NCBI GenBank assembly: GCA_963741985.1
Contig: CAVUKD010000001.1
Location: forward strand, 124,001-188,000
DNA from: Cryomorpha sp963741985
GTDB lineage: Bacteria; Bacteroidota; Bacteroidia; Flavobacteriales_D; Cryomorphaceae
DNA length: 64,000 nt
Reading direction: 5' to 3'
The notes under the pieces are model-generated. The model saw nothing but the letters and a program-made list of their open reading frames with translations, was not told the DNA's origin and made no database searches. Numbering within the stretch: position 1 is the first letter of the stretch; each line of letters starts with the position of its first letter. Shown piece after piece: positions 27,728 through 36,805 of this stretch. A program made the translations under genes and the position numbers.

Positions 27728-28558
27728 ATGAAAAAGAACTTAAGAAACATTTTGATTATCATGGCTGTAGTAGCCGTACTCCTTGCTATACTCTTTCACG
27801 AATTTCTGGCATACTCCGCGATTTTTATAGCTGCAATGCTTATTTTTTATGGCTTGTATTCTGCTTTTCTGGGTACCAAAGATGCCGAAATTGAATCGCT
27901 TAAAGCCAAACTGAACCAAGAGAACGCAAATCTCAACAAGATACAAAGTGAGAACGATGAACTGCGCACACGTAAGTTTAACATGTCAGCCATCCGGCAA
28001 ATTCTCGATGTGGGACTTTTCGAGGTGGATACCAATTTCACACGTACTTGGAATGAAGAGCAAATTTCTGATGAAGGAAAAACCGTTCAATTTATTGGGG
28101 CACTCAAGGTAGATGTAATTGCAAAATACGGAGTAGATCTCACGGAACTTCGCATTAAATATACGGATGATGAAGTGCTAATCGCCAATATGGAATTGAA
28201 ATCGCTTTCGTTTACCGATTTGAATTACGATTGGATAATTGCCGAAGTGCTCGAACACAAAAAACCCTACCTCGGCGGCAGCCATCGCCGCACCGATTCC
28301 TTGCTTCAGCTTGAAGCGAATAAAATAAAAGATCGTTTACAGAAACGGGTGCATCAGGAAGTAAAACAAGGGCCGGATGAGCTCAATGCTGTCATTAAAA
28401 TCCTGAAAGATCAGCTTATCCATTCGATAGCAGCGCTGCTCGGACTTCAGAATAAGAATGTGCGCTTCGTCGATACGCTGGATGCTGTGGATGAGGGCTT
28501 CAAAAAGCTGGAAGGTATTGGACAAATTGAAGCAGGAACCCGCAATCTGAAAAATTAA
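27728..28558 (+). CDS. Membrane-anchored coiled-coil protein, DUF4230-like
   Basis: A 276-residue protein with two close N-terminal membrane helices (about 8-22 and 27-46), a coiled coil (about 52-82, ending ENDELRTRKF) and a soluble C-terminal domain. The part IGALKVDVIAKYGVDLTELRIKY, which alternates strand-like segments, resembles DUF4230 proteins, but the match is by eye only. The function is unknown. It is a single gene with about 170-300 bases free on each side. Confidence 0.6.
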   Translation: MKKNLRNILIIMAVVAVLLAILFHEFLAYSAIFIAAMLIFYGLYSAFLGTKDAEIESLKAKLNQENANLNKIQSENDELRTRKFNMSAIRQILDVGLFEVDTNFTRTWNEEQISDEGKTVQFIGALKVDVIAKYGVDLTELRIKYTDDEVLIANMELKSLSFTDLNYDWIIAEVLEHKKPYLGGSHRRTDSLLQLEANKIKDRLQKRVHQEVKQGPDELNAVIKILKDQLIHSIAALLGLQNKNVRFVDTLDAVDEGFKKLEGIGQIEAGTRNLKN

Positions 28559-28744
28559 ATTTCGAAAACGTAAGTCGATTACTTTGTACTTATTTCGTTA
28601 AACAATGTCTTTGAGATAAAACTCATAGTGTGAATTTACATCCGGAAAATTCGAAATAAAAAAAATCTCAATAAACCTTGCACTTATATTTCGTTTATAC
28701 CGTTTATTGACAAATTGAAAACTTAACCAATCAATCTTTTTGGA

Positions 28745-31105
28745 ATGAATCGAATATTTTGTGTCACAGTATGCTGTAACCTTTTATTTCTTTTCGCGGA
28801 AGCGCAAACCCCGACATCTACCATTTCCGGAACGATTACCGACCAAACCTCAGGCGAAGCATTAATTGGCGCAACGGTCTACGACTATATTTCAGGAAAA
28901 GGAACTACAGCTAATAATTATGGGTTTTACAGCCTCACCCTTCCATCCGATTCGGTCCGATTGCGGTATTCGTATGTAGGTTTTCAAAGTCAAATCCAAG
29001 ATTTTTTGTTGAACGAAAACCGGGTAATAAATATCGAGATGAGTGGGCTAACCGAGCTGAATGGTGTGGAAATATCAGCCACTCAGGAAAATGAACTAAT
29101 TGATAGGACGCAAATGAGCACGATCGACATTTCAATGGATAAGGTTCGGGATCTGCCTGTGCTTCTTGGAGAGCGCGATGTGCTAAAAACCATTCAACTA
29201 TTGCCGGGTGTGCAAAGCGGTTCAGAAGGAAGCTCCGGCCTGTATGTACGTGGAGGAGGGCCCGATCAAAACCTTATACTTATTGACGGTGTGCCAATAT
29301 ATAATGCCACACATTTGTTTGGTTTCTTTTCAGTTTTCAATACCGATGCGATAAATTCAGTGAAACTTATCAAGGGTGGGTTTCCGGCAGAATACGGGGG
29401 AAGACTTAGCTCCGTAGTAGATATTCGCATGAAAGAAGGAAACACCAAAAAAATTCATGGAGAGGGCGGAATTGGTTTGATTGCTTCTCGTCTTACCTTA
29501 GAAGGTCCTATTGTAAAGGATAAAACATCGTTTATGATTTCCGGAAGGAGAACCTATATCGACATCCTTACCCGACCGATTATTCGAGCTCAGGGCGATG
29601 TAGATGGGGGATACTATTTCTACGACCTCAACGCTAAAATAAACCACAAGTTTTCGGAAAAAAGCCGTCTTTATCTCAGCGGATATTTTGGTAAAGATCG
29701 TTTTTATGTAAAGGACAGCTATTCCTTTGGAGGTTCAGGAAACGCCCAGGAGGACAAATATGAAGCGCGCCTCCAATGGGGAAATGGAATCGGAGCGCTG
29801 CGATGGAATTATATTTTTAGCCCGCGGTTGTTCAGTAACACTACCGTTACATACAGCAACTACAATTTTAATATTTTCAATCAATCCGAAACCAAATACG
29901 AGGATAATGGAAACACCGTAACAAACTTTTCACGAATCGAATACCTTTCGGGAATACAGGATTGGAGTGGCAAAATAGATTTTAACTATTTACCTAATCC
30001 AGATCATTACGTAAAATTTGGTGGAAGCTATACCTATCACCGTTTTAATCCGGGTATTAACAGATATCGCGAAAAATCTGACTACACCAACGAGGATACG
30101 CTTTTTGGTTCGCATAAAATTTATGCGAACGAATTTTACACCTATTTAGAAGATGATTTTAAAATTTCCGACCGCTTAAAACTCAATGCCGGACTTCATT
30201 TTTCTGGATTTGCTGTTGCGCGTAAAACATATTTCTCGGTTCAACCGAGATTTTCCGGCAGGTATATTATTAATGAACGCACTTCCGTAAAAGCCTCGTA
30301 TGCAAGTATGTCTCAGTATCTCCATCTATTGACCAATGCCGGAATTGGTCTGCCTACCGATTTATGGGTACCCCCCACAGCTGATATAAAACCTCAAATC
30401 GCACATCAAATTGCCTTAGGAGTTGCACATCAGCCTTATAAAGGATATGAAGTAAGCCTTGAAGCCTATTATAAAAAAATGAATAATTTGATTGAATACC
30501 GCGACGGAGCCTCTTTTCTGGGCAATTCTGCCGATTGGCAAACCAAGGTGGAGACAGGTAAAGGTTGGAGTTACGGAGCGGAGCTGATGATAGAAAAAAA
30601 AATGGGGAAAACCACAGGGTGGATAGGGTATACACTTTCGTGGACCGACCGGCAATTTGAAAAATTAAACAACGGCGAGAAATTTCCATACCGCTATGAC
30701 CGTCGACACGATATATCGGTGGCAGTAACTCATAAATTTAATGACCGGGTAGATGTAGGAATAGTATGGGTATACGGTACCGGAAATGCAGTAACACTGC
30801 CCACCGAGCGGTATCGATCCGTGGAAGGTTTAGGCGGATATTATAATGGTGGTGACAATATCGGTTATATCGAATCGCGAAACAATTATCGAATGCCATC
30901 CTATCACCGGTTGGATATTGGCGTAAATCTGCATAAAGAAACCCGGTATGGCAGCCGGACCTGGAGCTTTGGATTGTACAATGCCTATAGCCGGCGAAAC
31001 CCGTTTTTCCTTTATTTCTCATCCGACAGGTATAACAATACGCGGCTTACACAACTCAGTATTTTCCCTATTATCCCATCGGTTACCTATAACTTCAAAT
31101 TTTAA
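28745..31105 (+). CDS. TonB-dependent outer-membrane receptor with carboxypeptidase-like N-terminal domain
   Basis: A 786-residue outer-membrane transporter with a signal peptide ending FAEAQ. It then has a carboxypeptidase-regulatory-like beta-sandwich (about 25-105: SGTITDQTSGEALIGATVYD), a plug domain (about 120-230: VQSGSEGSSGLYVRGGGPDQ, LILIDGVPIYN) and a 22-strand-type barrel ending in a terminal Phe (YNFKF). No STN signalling domain is present. The next gene, 3 bases away, encodes a DUF4249 lipoprotein, a common pair in Bacteroidota. The imported substrate is unknown. Confidence 0.92.
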   Translation: MNRIFCVTVCCNLLFLFAEAQTPTSTISGTITDQTSGEALIGATVYDYISGKGTTANNYGFYSLTLPSDSVRLRYSYVGFQSQIQDFLLNENRVINIEMSGLTELNGVEISATQENELIDRTQMSTIDISMDKVRDLPVLLGERDVLKTIQLLPGVQSGSEGSSGLYVRGGGPDQNLILIDGVPIYNATHLFGFFSVFNTDAINSVKLIKGGFPAEYGGRLSSVVDIRMKEGNTKKIHGEGGIGLIASRLTLEGPIVKDKTSFMISGRRTYIDILTRPIIRAQGDVDGGYYFYDLNAKINHKFSEKSRLYLSGYFGKDRFYVKDSYSFGGSGNAQEDKYEARLQWGNGIGALRWNYIFSPRLFSNTTVTYSNYNFNIFNQSETKYEDNGNTVTNFSRIEYLSGIQDWSGKIDFNYLPNPDHYVKFGGSYTYHRFNPGINRYREKSDYTNEDTLFGSHKIYANEFYTYLEDDFKISDRLKLNAGLHFSGFAVARKTYFSVQPRFSGRYIINERTSVKASYASMSQYLHLLTNAGIGLPTDLWVPPTADIKPQIAHQIALGVAHQPYKGYEVSLEAYYKKMNNLIEYRDGASFLGNSADWQTKVETGKGWSYGAELMIEKKMGKTTGWIGYTLSWTDRQFEKLNNGEKFPYRYDRRHDISVAVTHKFNDRVDVGIVWVYGTGNAVTLPTERYRSVEGLGGYYNGGDNIGYIESRNNYRMPSYHRLDIGVNLHKETRYGSRTWSFGLYNAYSRRNPFFLYFSSDRYNNTRLTQLSIFPIIPSVTYNFKF

Positions 31106-31108
31106 ATC

Positions 31109-32056
31109 ATGTTACGAAAATCATATTTTATTTTGGTTGGAGCCGCAATGGTATTTTCGAATTCGTCTTGTGAAAAATATCTCAATTACGAAGGTGAGGA
31201 TGCGAAGCCGCGGTTAGTTTTGAATGGAACCTTCACACCAGATTCCGTTTTTAGTGTTGAGCTTTCAAATAGTTCAGGATACATAAGTAAAGGCAGTCTT
31301 AACACAATTCCATACGGCAAGGTGGCAGTATTTGATAACAACGGACAGTTTTGGGACTCCTTAAAGCATACGACAAACGGTATTTACAAAAGTACACAGA
31401 CGGCTTCCGCCAATAAATCGTATACCGTGAAAGCATCGGCAGGAAATTTAGGAACCGTTTGGGCAAGCGATGATATCCCCGCGGCTGTGCCTATTTCTTC
31501 TTGGGATACGGTTTCTACATACTTTACCGAATACGATTACACCCAGCAGCGACTTCAAATTGATTTTACAATCAATGATCCCGGAAGTAGTGAAAATTTT
31601 TACGTAATCGAACTTTACTCCACCCAGGAGTACTACCTTTCTTATCAATATGATCCTAATACCGGAACTTCCATTGTGGATACCGTGTTCTACCAGCAGC
31701 CTTTTCGATCGCTGTATAGTTTTAGTACCGCCGATCCCGTATTACTTTCAGAAATTCAAGTCGGTATTGGTGAAACTAGGTATTATGCGAATAGCTTGTC
31801 ATTCAGCGATGCCTTGTTTAACGGGGAAACCCAGACCTTTCGCATTGTTTTGGATTATTACCTTGGCGAGGCCAATATTGATATGGAGTTAAAGTCATGC
31901 TCACAAGCTTATTACAAATACAAGCGCACGCTCGAAAATTATACTTATTCGGAATACGATCCTTTCTCACAACCTGTACAGGTTTTTAATAACATTGAAA
32001 ATGGAGGTTTGGGAATTTGGGCAGGATATTCGACTACGGTTGTTCGTATCGAGTGA
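31109..32056 (+). CDS. DUF4249 surface lipoprotein, partner of the TonB receptor
   Basis: A 315-residue lipoprotein (lipobox SNSSC, Cys21) of the DUF4249 family: YEGEDAKPRLVLNGTFTPDS near the N-terminus, IPYGKVAVFDNNGQFWDSL and the IDFTINDPGSSENFYVIEL segment. In Bacteroidota these are usually encoded right after a TonB-dependent receptor, and they probably sit on the cell surface as a lid or accessory to it, in the manner of SusD. The gap to the receptor gene is only 3 bases, so they form one operon. The ligand is unknown. Confidence 0.88.
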   Translation: MLRKSYFILVGAAMVFSNSSCEKYLNYEGEDAKPRLVLNGTFTPDSVFSVELSNSSGYISKGSLNTIPYGKVAVFDNNGQFWDSLKHTTNGIYKSTQTASANKSYTVKASAGNLGTVWASDDIPAAVPISSWDTVSTYFTEYDYTQQRLQIDFTINDPGSSENFYVIELYSTQEYYLSYQYDPNTGTSIVDTVFYQQPFRSLYSFSTADPVLLSEIQVGIGETRYYANSLSFSDALFNGETQTFRIVLDYYLGEANIDMELKSCSQAYYKYKRTLENYTYSEYDPFSQPVQVFNNIENGGLGIWAGYSTTVVRIE

Positions 32057-32185
32057 GATTGTGATTTATCCGCTGTTCATAGTATAGCATTTAAAAGCGA
32101 CTGATTCCGCATGGATTAAAACGAGTCAAGAATCTCTGTGATTTATTTGCATTGCTTTTTCCTTTTCAGTTTTATTTCATGATGT

Positions 32186-33022
32186 TCAATCTACTTTCTG
32201 AAAAATCAGTGTATCCGATGCGGTTGCCAATTGGAGTTGAAGTCCATGAAGGGATACATAATGATCTTTGAAATTGATATAATCAAACAATTCCCGAGCA
32301 ATTTCAGAGTCACAGACTGAGGATTTATTGAGGTAATCGAGGCTGTATATCTTAAGCTTATTTCCCTTTGGAGCGATATATCCTGTAATTTCTCCACAAC
32401 CCAAATTTCCGCTTAAGCGATTGGATTGTAAATTTAATTCAATCAAAGGATTTCCGGGGAAATTGGGAGATCGAAGCGAATCGCTGTATCTTGTCCAGCT
32501 CTTCAGCGCCCAGATATCATTCATTTGAGGATTATTCAAATACGCTCCGCAACCATTAAAGGTACTGATTTCCCCTACTCTATTTTTGAATGAAACATTC
32601 ACATTATAAGGCATTTTATCACCCTCTTGGTTGATACAAGTATCCGGAATTAAACGAATGCTCAGCGAACCATTTTCCCTACTTAGATTGTAAATAATTG
32701 CATGAAGGTCTATAGGTTGTATCCCTTCTACTCCCGGAGCATTTATATCTATGCTACGTGCGACCGAAACGAAGCGAATAGCTTTATCTTCATCAATCGT
32801 GAGCGACCATTCGTTGCCGAAAGCATAAAAGTCGATCCCCTGTTCTCTTTTTTGAGTGTAAGATAACTGAAGTTGAAGCCAACCATCTGAACGCTCCTTA
32901 CCCGGAGAGATGGATTTCTCAGGAGCGGATTTCATCTCATTATTTGTCATCTCCGAATTAGAATTGCAGGCGACGAGACACAATATGCAACCGAGAAGAA
33001 ACACGTTGGAAATATTTTTCAT
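32186..33022 (-). CDS. META-domain lipoprotein with N-terminal COG3650-like domain
   Basis: A 278-residue lipoprotein (lipobox CLVAC, Cys19). The C-terminal half is a META domain: NDIWALKSWTRYSD, NLGCGEITGYI and LKIYSLDYLNKSSVC. The N-terminal half (IDFYAFGNEWSLTIDED, VSFKNRVGEISTFNGCGAYL) resembles the COG3650-type membrane-associated domain often joined to META. In E. coli the META protein HslJ is linked to stress/novobiocin resistance; the role here is unknown. It is monocistronic. Confidence 0.8.
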   Translation of the reverse strand: MKNISNVFLLGCILCLVACNSNSEMTNNEMKSAPEKSISPGKERSDGWLQLQLSYTQKREQGIDFYAFGNEWSLTIDEDKAIRFVSVARSIDINAPGVEGIQPIDLHAIIYNLSRENGSLSIRLIPDTCINQEGDKMPYNVNVSFKNRVGEISTFNGCGAYLNNPQMNDIWALKSWTRYSDSLRSPNFPGNPLIELNLQSNRLSGNLGCGEITGYIAPKGNKLKIYSLDYLNKSSVCDSEIARELFDYINFKDHYVSLHGLQLQLATASDTLIFQKVD

Positions 33023-33202
33023 ATGAAGATTTTTAAAATGTAAAGCAGAGACATGGTAAACGAAACATCCCTGCGCATCAAAATTTGACTATTGAGCGAG
33101 ATTTTCATGCAAATCTTGTTCAAAAAATAGGAGGTTAAATAAATCAACCCGCTTCAACAAGTACACACGCAACCCGGTAAGATTCAATCTGAAATTTCAT
33201 TC

Positions 33203-33697
33203 TCAACTCAGCAGCTTTTGCCGAAGGTAGAATTCAAGTTGACCATTCGCGCGCTTCAGATCCTCAATTAATTGTTTATTCTCTCGACGCAAGTTGAATA
33301 GTTCCAATCCTTGATCTATTATAGCTTTTAGATAAGTTGCATCCCAGGGTTTAGTAAGATAACGATACACTTCACCTTTATTAATAGCATCGACTACTGC
33401 TTCTATATCACTGTAGCCCGTTAGTAAGATGCGGATTGGTTCCGGATGGGACTCTTTTATTTTCGAAAAAAATTGTACTCCCGTCATTTGTGGCATTCGC
33501 TGATCCGAAATAACGATCTGAATGTCCTTTTCTTTTAGAAATACGAGTCCCTCTTCTGCTGATGATACTGTAAATATTTCATAATCCCGGCGCAAAGCAG
33601 CTTTTAGTGCTACCAGATTATAAATCTCGTCGTCAATATAGAGAAGTTTTGGTTTTGTTTCGCCCTCCGCATTCTTATTCACTTGGTTATCATCCAT
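33203..33697 (-). CDS. Orphan response-regulator receiver protein, divergent from the Rv1355c cassette
   Basis: A 164-residue receiver protein starting at the ATG at 33697; an in-frame ATG at 33733 would add 12 untypical residues. The REC fold is complete: acidic pair in IDDE, phospho-acceptor Asp65 in VISDQRMP, Thr in ILLTGYS and Lys in YLTKPW. After the REC domain only a coiled coil follows (ELFNLRRENKQLIEDLKRAN), with no DNA-binding, HD-GYP or other output domain. The receiver resembles that of the kinase at 38955, so it probably shares that pathway, passing or diverting phosphate. Confidence 0.88.
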   Translation of the reverse strand: MDDNQVNKNAEGETKPKLLYIDDEIYNLVALKAALRRDYEIFTVSSAEEGLVFLKEKDIQIVISDQRMPQMTGVQFFSKIKESHPEPIRILLTGYSDIEAVVDAINKGEVYRYLTKPWDATYLKAIIDQGLELFNLRRENKQLIEDLKRANGQLEFYLRQKLLS

Positions 33698-33803
33698 TGG
33701 CACAATTGTACATAATTTCTTTAAAAAAATCACTGTGTTACTCAGATTTCTTTATAGTTTCGAAGGAAGATTTAATAATTGAAACAATCATCTTTCCTCA
33801 GAA

Positions 33804-36092
33804 ATGACTGAAAATATTTCCCTTACAGAAAAGCTTTCAACTGCTAAAAAAGCAGATTTAAAATCCTGGAAACCGATATTTTATGATCTCAGTATAACCC
33901 GCGACTCGAATGATTTCTCGACCTTATTGGATGAACAGAAACCGATTGTTACGGATGAATTATTCGACCAGTTAAAGGAATTGGTGAAATGTCAAAATCC
34001 AAGAGAAAGATTGAGTGGTCAAAAACTCATCGATGCCACCCATGAATATATTAAGGATCAAGATCTGACGAATTATGGTCTTTGGACGTATTATCCATGG
34101 TCCAACAGACTGGTTCATATTCTTGATAAAAAGGACTTTATAAAAGTAAGAACCAATCGAAATCATTTTAAAATCAGCCCGGAAGAAAGCAAAATTCTCC
34201 TCACCAAAAAAATTGGATTGGTTGGTTTATCGGTGGGTCAGTCGGTAGCAGTTACCCTGGCGATGGAACGAGGGTTTGGTGAGTTGCGCCTGGCGGATTT
34301 TGATGATTTGGAACTTACGAATCTCAATCGGATCCGAACGGGAGTTCATAATTTAGGTTTGAGCAAAGTGATTTCCGTAGCACGCGAAATAATGGAAATC
34401 GATCCTTTTTTAAAGCTTAAGTGCTTTACAGATGGACTTACCGAAGAAAATTTTGAAGATTTTTTTACAGGCGGCGGAAACCTCGATTTGTTTATTGATG
34501 AGTGCGACGGACTGGATATGAAAGTGTTGAGCCGATTTAAAGCACGTGAAATGAAAATACCCGTAGTGATGGAAGCCAGCGATCGGGGTATGGTCGATGT
34601 AGAGCGGTTTGATCTTGAGCCTGACCGTCCACTATTGCATGGTACAATCGGTGATTTAAATCCAGAGAAGCTGAAAACGCTCGAAACCAATGAAGATAAA
34701 ATTCCCTACATGCTGGCCATAGTAGGTGCTGACACGATTTCAACTAGAGCCAAAGCGAGCATGTTGGAAATCGGTGAAACGATTACAACCTGGCCACAAC
34801 TGGCTTCAGCAGTAACATTGGGTGGTGGAGTGACCGCCGATGTGGTGCGCAGAATATTCTTGAATCAATATACTGAATCTGGACGCTATTTTGTGGATGT
34901 AGAAGAACTTATCGGAGATAAAAAAAGGAATGAAAACAGAAGTTCCATTCCGGAGACCCCAACACCAGATGATGGTGAAATTGATTTTGGCCCTAAGCCG
35001 TCATCCCACGGAGAAACCAACTTAACTTCTGCCGAAGCTACAGCGATTGCCAAAGCCGCCTGTCACGCTCCGTCAGGAGGAAATTTGCAACCATGGCGCT
35101 GGTCATACGCCAATGGAGTGCTTCAGTTGAAACAAGATGAAAAACTCATTAGTAGCTTTTTAGATCATAATTATATAGCATCCTATATTGCCCTTGGGGC
35201 ATCGCTTGAAAATGCTGTATTGCAGGCAGTACACGAAAACCTTGAAGCAGATGTTACCCTTTTTCCAAATTCCGAAAGGAAAGATGTAATAGCAAATCTC
35301 CAGTTTAAAAGGCAGAATGAATTTTCAGAAAATGAAAAAATGCTGGGGAAAAACGTATTCAAACGGCATACCAACCGGAATATTGAAAAGGGAAAAGATT
35401 TGGAGTCTGCTGACATTCAGTTTCTAAAAGATATAGCTCGCAAGAACGGATCTGAATTACTCATTTTTGAAAATGGGGTAGTAAAAGAACAATTAGCCGA
35501 TTTGATTGCATTTGCCGAAAGGTTTCGCATATTGCACCCTACAGGTCATAAAAATTTCATTGAAGAAATGAGGTGGAGCGAAGCGGAAGCAAAGAATACA
35601 CGTGATGGGATCGACATCAATACGGTTGATCTAACTGTAGGTGAGCTGACAGGGTTCCGACTGGCGCGTCATCGTGAGGTAATTGATAAACTTGTAGAAT
35701 GGAAAGGCGGAACTGCATTTGAAAAGCTTTCCCGAAAAAGCACCAGCGCCGCTTCTGCCATAGGTATTATAACCCGTCCACAACATTCACCAGAAGATTT
35801 TTTGAATGCCGGACGGGATTTGGAGCGTGTCTGGATTGGTGCAAATGCACGTAAAATTGGTTTTCAACCCCAGTCACCCATAAGTCTCATTCTTCAAAGA
35901 TTGAAGGATGGAGATGATCTCAATCCGGCTCAAATGACTGAATTGGAGAAAGCCGGTGAGACCATGGAAAAAACTTTATCTGCAAAAACACCGAATAAAG
36001 CTGTTTTTATTTTTCGATTGTTTTCAGCTCAGAGACCAGTTGTTAAATCATTGCGAAGAGATTTAAATCAACACTTTCAAACTACAAAATGA
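33804..36092 (+). CDS. Rv1355c-family fusion: E1/ThiF-like domain plus nitroreductase-like domain
   Basis: A 762-residue fusion. Residues ~130-380 are a ThiF/E1-like Rossmann domain: IGLVGLSVGQSVA nucleotide loop, then LRLADFDDLELTNLNR, the stretch that in E1 enzymes binds ATP and adenylates a C-terminal carboxylate. From about residue 405 follows a nitroreductase-like FMN domain, with CHAPSGGNLQPW. This order is that of the Rv1355c family, whose reaction is unknown. The stop overlaps the next gene (ATGA), making it the first gene of a four-gene operon with an acyltransferase-like protein and two histidine kinases. Inference: it makes or modifies a small molecule. Confidence 0.85.
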   Translation: MTENISLTEKLSTAKKADLKSWKPIFYDLSITRDSNDFSTLLDEQKPIVTDELFDQLKELVKCQNPRERLSGQKLIDATHEYIKDQDLTNYGLWTYYPWSNRLVHILDKKDFIKVRTNRNHFKISPEESKILLTKKIGLVGLSVGQSVAVTLAMERGFGELRLADFDDLELTNLNRIRTGVHNLGLSKVISVAREIMEIDPFLKLKCFTDGLTEENFEDFFTGGGNLDLFIDECDGLDMKVLSRFKAREMKIPVVMEASDRGMVDVERFDLEPDRPLLHGTIGDLNPEKLKTLETNEDKIPYMLAIVGADTISTRAKASMLEIGETITTWPQLASAVTLGGGVTADVVRRIFLNQYTESGRYFVDVEELIGDKKRNENRSSIPETPTPDDGEIDFGPKPSSHGETNLTSAEATAIAKAACHAPSGGNLQPWRWSYANGVLQLKQDEKLISSFLDHNYIASYIALGASLENAVLQAVHENLEADVTLFPNSERKDVIANLQFKRQNEFSENEKMLGKNVFKRHTNRNIEKGKDLESADIQFLKDIARKNGSELLIFENGVVKEQLADLIAFAERFRILHPTGHKNFIEEMRWSEAEAKNTRDGIDINTVDLTVGELTGFRLARHREVIDKLVEWKGGTAFEKLSRKSTSAASAIGIITRPQHSPEDFLNAGRDLERVWIGANARKIGFQPQSPISLILQRLKDGDDLNPAQMTELEKAGETMEKTLSAKTPNKAVFIFRLFSAQRPVVKSLRRDLNQHFQTTK

Positions 36093-36805
36093 TTCGACTT
36101 CGTGCATTTAGAGCGATAGATGAGGAAGATAGTTGCTACGAATTTGCTGACGGACACAGGAAGGTTCTGGAAGGATTCAATTTGGGAAATATCACGACCA
36201 ATAATGTAAGCTGGGCGTATAATCCGAATGTATACGTTATTATGGCGCACGAAACAGAAACCGGGGATCTCTTGGGCGGGATCCGCATTCAGATTGCTGA
36301 TGGGGTCCACCCATTGCCGGTTGAAGATGCTGTTTCTCATTTCGACCCGAAGATTCACGACATGGTCAATCATTACGCCCTCTCTGGAGGAACATCCGAA
36401 CTATGCGGACTTTGGAACAGCCGTTCAAAAGCTCCGAATATTGGTATTACTATCAATTTAGTAGTTGCCGGAATGGCCATCTGTAGCCAATTGCCCATCA
36501 CCTCCATATTTACAATTGTTGCATCCTATACGTTAAAAATAGCCCGCCAAATGGGCTATCGCATCGAGACAAGTCTGGGAAATAATGGTGAATTTATTTA
36601 TCCGAACTCAAACTATGTTGCGCGCGTATTATCCATGAATCCGAATACATTGGAACATGCTTTCGCAACGTATAAAGAAAAAATAATTGCCTTGAGAGAA
36701 AATCCCAATTTGAAAAATGTTGAAGTTTTGAAGGATAATAAAGAAGTTATTTATATTCACGATCTCAGCTTGAAGAAAGTGGGTTCAATAGTATATTCAG
36801 TGTAA
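36089..36805 (+). CDS. Acyltransferase-like (GNAT-fold/autoinducer-synthase-like) protein
   Basis: A 238-residue soluble protein. Its pattern, a Glu-rich start, DLLGGIRIQIADG, SELCGLWNSR, a helix with IARQMGYRIET and a late FIYPNSNYVARVLSMN, is like GNAT-type N-acyltransferases related to N-acyl amino acid or acyl-homoserine-lactone synthases. The family call is by shape and not by a diagnostic residue set. It overlaps the upstream Rv1355c gene by four bases and the downstream receptor kinase by one, so it belongs to the same pathway. The likely donor would be acyl-ACP or acyl-CoA; the acceptor is unknown. Confidence 0.55.
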   Translation: MIRLRAFRAIDEEDSCYEFADGHRKVLEGFNLGNITTNNVSWAYNPNVYVIMAHETETGDLLGGIRIQIADGVHPLPVEDAVSHFDPKIHDMVNHYALSGGTSELCGLWNSRSKAPNIGITINLVVAGMAICSQLPITSIFTIVASYTLKIARQMGYRIETSLGNNGEFIYPNSNYVARVLSMNPNTLEHAFATYKEKIIALRENPNLKNVEVLKDNKEVIYIHDLSLKKVGSIVYSV

